Part shown: positions 29,005 through 31,206 of the stretch, one piece after another
Numbering within the stretch: the first letter of the stretch is position 1
Layout: every line of letters starts with the position of its first letter
Source of the DNA: an uncultured Lachnospiraceae bacterium
Lineage (GTDB): Bacteria; Bacillota; Clostridia; Lachnospirales; Lachnospiraceae
Assembly (NCBI GenBank): GCA_949076555.1
Contig: CARUOB010000018.1
Span: 15,130 to 46,335 of the forward strand
Direction: 5' to 3'
Length of the DNA stretch: 31,206 nucleotides
Position numbers and translations under genes: made by a program
Notes under the pieces: model-generated
Database searches by the model: none
The model's input: only the letters and a program-made list of their open reading frames with translations
What the model was told of the DNA's origin: nothing

Positions 29005-31206
29005 ATGCAGTTTGACGGAAAACAGCTTGCGAAGCTGGCGCTTATCTTTTTCGGTCTTTTATTTATCGTCTGTCTTTTTCTGGGGAGAAGGCAGGCACAG
29101 GAGAAAAAGCCTTTGCAGTCGGAGGGAGAGCGGATTACAGTTGAGGATGTGGCGATTTTGTTAGACGCGCTGGGAGTGAATTTTTCGATACCGTCTTCGG
29201 ACGGCAAAGGACAGCCGCAGACCGGCACGGAAATGGCTGGGGAAGAGGAAGGTATATATTTTACATATGGGCAATATCTGGCATTGTGTGAAAGTCTGTC
29301 GGCTGAGGAATGGGGGCTTCCCGATTACAGTGACAACTATAAGCCGGAGCAGGAGCTCTTAAAAGAGGACTGGTATCGTACCTTCCGTATTTTTCTGGCT
29401 TATCTTGATACAGAATCGTCTGTCTGGGAGACAACGGTTTTTGTGTTGAAAACAGATCAGGAGAAGGCGCAGGCTTACACGGAGAATGGTGCGGTGCAGG
29501 GACCGTGTCCGTATGTTTCGACAGCTTTTGAGGGGAGCGAGCTGCAGGAGTTAAAGGTTTATATGAAGGGAAATACGCTGCTCACGATCGTGGAGGTGCT
29601 GCCGGAGGATCATTATCTGGGAAGTGTCTGGGTGATGGAGAACAAAGACGGTACATTGGATTGTTTTTATCATCAGACCGCATTCAGGGCGGCGCTTTCC
29701 GAGGAGGTGCGAAAAGAGCCGCCGGAGCGGGAACAGATTGCGGATCTGACTTTCAGGGACGGGCGTATTGTGGCGGCAAAGGAGCGCAGGGAAAAAATTC
29801 ACGGAAAACTTCTTCGCGCTTCCGAACAGGAATTGGAGATTGAGGACTATGGCGTTTATCAGATCGCGGAGGAGATGGAGGTCTATAAACTGTACGGCAG
29901 TCTGAAAACTCTGGAACGTGCCGAGCTGCGTGTCGGGTGCGCGGATATGGATTTTGTCGTTGACAGGGGGATGGTGTATGCCTGTCTTGTTTCGGAAGAG
30001 GCAGGGGCGGATCAGATTCGGGTGCTGTTAAAAAATACGGTGGCGGGCAGTAATTTCCATGAGACGGTGGGTATTTCTGTGGACGGTGAAGAGTATCGGA
30101 TACGCAAAGACCAGATGACCGTCGGGGAGCGCAGAACGTATCGAAGCGCAAATCTCACGGACAAGGTTACGGTGGAGATGGAGGGAAGTACGAGAGCGGA
30201 TTCCGATTATCGCGGTTCGATTGAATGTCTCAGGATGGAAGAGGGTATAGCGCTGATCAATGAACTGCCGTTGGAGGAATATCTCTACGCGGTGGTGCCG
30301 AGCGAGATGCCGGCGTCCTATCCGCAGGAGGCGCTTAAGGCGCAGGCGGTGTGCGCCAGAACCTACGCGTACCGCTACATTCTGCGGGCGGGCATCCCGG
30401 AGCTTGGCGCCCATGTGGACGATACCACAGCGTATCAGGTTTATCACAATATCGAGGAACATGCGGCTTCCACCACGGCTGTGAAAGAGACGGGAGGGGT
30501 GCTGCTCACTTATGAGGGGGAGGCTGCGGGTAATTATTATTATTCTACATCCTGCGGGACAGGGACGGACGTGGTGAGCTGGCAGGGAGGGAACGGGGAG
30601 GAAGTGCCTTATCTGCGGGGCGTGCGCGTGAGCGGCGTACACAGGGAGGAGAGAGCGGAGCAGGAATCGAAAGACGCAGACGACGGATCAAGTGCGGACG
30701 GCGAGGAACGGACAGGTGATTGGAAGCCGGATGCGCAGAATGGAGCGGAAGGCGCAGAACAGCCAGGCGCGCGGCAGACAGATGGATTTGACGCGGAATC
30801 CCTGCGGGACGAGGCGGTATTTCGCCAGTTTATCACTACGGTACATGAAACGGACTTTGAGAAAGATGAACCGTGGTACCGATGGAGTTACCATGTGGAA
30901 GAATTGGATGAAAAAAGGCTGTTGGCACGGCTGAAGGAGCGGTACGCCAGCGCGCCGGCTTTTGTATTGACGAAGGCGGAGGGGGATTATTATGTGTCGG
31001 AGCCGATCGGGAAGTCCGGGGAAATTAAGAGGATTGCGATAGAGAAAAGAGGTGCGGGCGGGATTGCGCAGGAGCTTCTGATTGAGACGGAGAAAGCGAC
31101 GTACAAGGTGCTTTCCGAGTACAATATCCGCTATGTTCTCTGTGACGGAAAAAGCGCGGTCACAAAACAGGACGGGAGCGAGACCGTGCCGGGGACGCTT
31201 CTTCCC
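29005..31206 (+). CDS. SpoIID/LytB-like protein, cut by the window end
   Basis: An open frame of 734 codons that runs off the right edge without a stop. A membrane anchor or signal lies at about residues 8-26. Residues about 30-390 form a long N-terminal region I do not recognise. The SpoIID domain starts near residue 395, with INELPLEEYLYAVVPSEMPA (Glu434 in the S-E-M-P motif, the catalytic acid of the SpoIID lytic transglycosylase) and QEALKAQAVCARTYAYRYIL, then HVDDTTAYQVY and NYYYSTSCGTGTD. A Glu/Asp/Gly-rich insertion (about 550-595) interrupts the domain. SpoIID works on septal peptidoglycan during engulfment, but vegetative paralogues exist in Clostridia; this one is much longer than SpoIID proper. 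The ATG at 29005 follows GGAAGGACTGGG. Confidence 0.8.
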   Translation, partial: MQFDGKQLAKLALIFFGLLFIVCLFLGRRQAQEKKPLQSEGERITVEDVAILLDALGVNFSIPSSDGKGQPQTGTEMAGEEEGIYFTYGQYLALCESLSAEEWGLPDYSDNYKPEQELLKEDWYRTFRIFLAYLDTESSVWETTVFVLKTDQEKAQAYTENGAVQGPCPYVSTAFEGSELQELKVYMKGNTLLTIVEVLPEDHYLGSVWVMENKDGTLDCFYHQTAFRAALSEEVRKEPPEREQIADLTFRDGRIVAAKERREKIHGKLLRASEQELEIEDYGVYQIAEEMEVYKLYGSLKTLERAELRVGCADMDFVVDRGMVYACLVSEEAGADQIRVLLKNTVAGSNFHETVGISVDGEEYRIRKDQMTVGERRTYRSANLTDKVTVEMEGSTRADSDYRGSIECLRMEEGIALINELPLEEYLYAVVPSEMPASYPQEALKAQAVCARTYAYRYILRAGIPELGAHVDDTTAYQVYHNIEEHAASTTAVKETGGVLLTYEGEAAGNYYYSTSCGTGTDVVSWQGGNGEEVPYLRGVRVSGVHREERAEQESKDADDGSSADGEERTGDWKPDAQNGAEGAEQPGARQTDGFDAESLRDEAVFRQFITTVHETDFEKDEPWYRWSYHVEELDEKRLLARLKERYASAPAFVLTKAEGDYYVSEPIGKSGEIKRIAIEKRGAGGIAQELLIETEKATYKVLSEYNIRYVLCDGKSAVTKQDGSETVPGTLLP

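Noticed and set aside
1..31206. Insertion sequences, integrases or attachment sites around the CRISPR locus.
   Set aside because: No transposase or recombinase motif and no flanking direct repeats were seen, so transfer rests only on composition.

Overview
The window looks like a chromosomal piece of a Firmicute of the class Clostridia, most likely Lachnospiraceae. The signs are an ECF sigma factor joined to an ABC module, a SleB/CwlJ-type hydrolase, a SpoIID-type protein, a CD3324-type HTH protein, an RNHCP protein, the DUF6323/DUF6179 pair, a diaminopimelate dehydrogenase, strong AGGAGG ribosome binding sites and sigma-A promoters with 17-base spacers. All product names come from recognising motifs in the translations; no database search was run.

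Layout. 1-2000: a small HTH protein and an RNHCP zinc protein in one operon, then an acidic lipoprotein with its own promoter and terminator. 2100-5580: a tightly packed operon of ECF sigma factor, membrane protein, ABC ATPase and ABC permease. 5650-7590 (minus): an ApbE-type flavin transferase lipoprotein and an alpha/beta hydrolase. 7746-10473: a membrane-anchored GH25-like protein that has lost its catalytic acids, a minus-strand AP2/HNH-like DNA-binding protein, and a SleB/CwlJ-like hydrolase. 10480-18360: threonine synthase behind a long structured leader, the DUF6323/DUF6179 pair, citrate synthase (minus), an orphan short flagellin and ATP-dependent PEP carboxykinase. 18429-20155: a decayed Hpt/receiver gene and a diguanylate cyclase.

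20240-26927 is a complete, compact type II-A CRISPR-Cas locus: tracrRNA (minus strand), cas9, cas1, cas2, csn2, leader and an array of nine identical 36-base repeats. The four cas genes overlap one another. The tracrRNA is not annotated by any open reading frame. I found it from an 11-base block shared with the repeat, a GG-N5-CC nexus, a following hairpin and a 14-bp palindromic terminator, all behind a good sigma-A promoter that should start transcription at the first base of the anti-repeat. The leader ends in ATTTGAG, the known leader-anchoring sequence of streptococcal II-A systems. The locus is visibly richer in A+T than its flanks, which suggests it was acquired as a unit.

Downstream of the array lie gene debris, a 6S RNA gene with promoter and terminator, diaminopimelate dehydrogenase (ddh), a fragment of a sugar isomerase-like gene, and a SpoIID-like protein that runs off the right edge. 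No insertion sequence, tRNA or rRNA was seen. The most interesting items are the tracrRNA and its promoter arrangement, the unusual repeat:anti-repeat internal loop and Cas9 PAM-contact region, the catalytically degenerate GH25 protein, the orphan flagellin and the structured thrC leader without a T-box.
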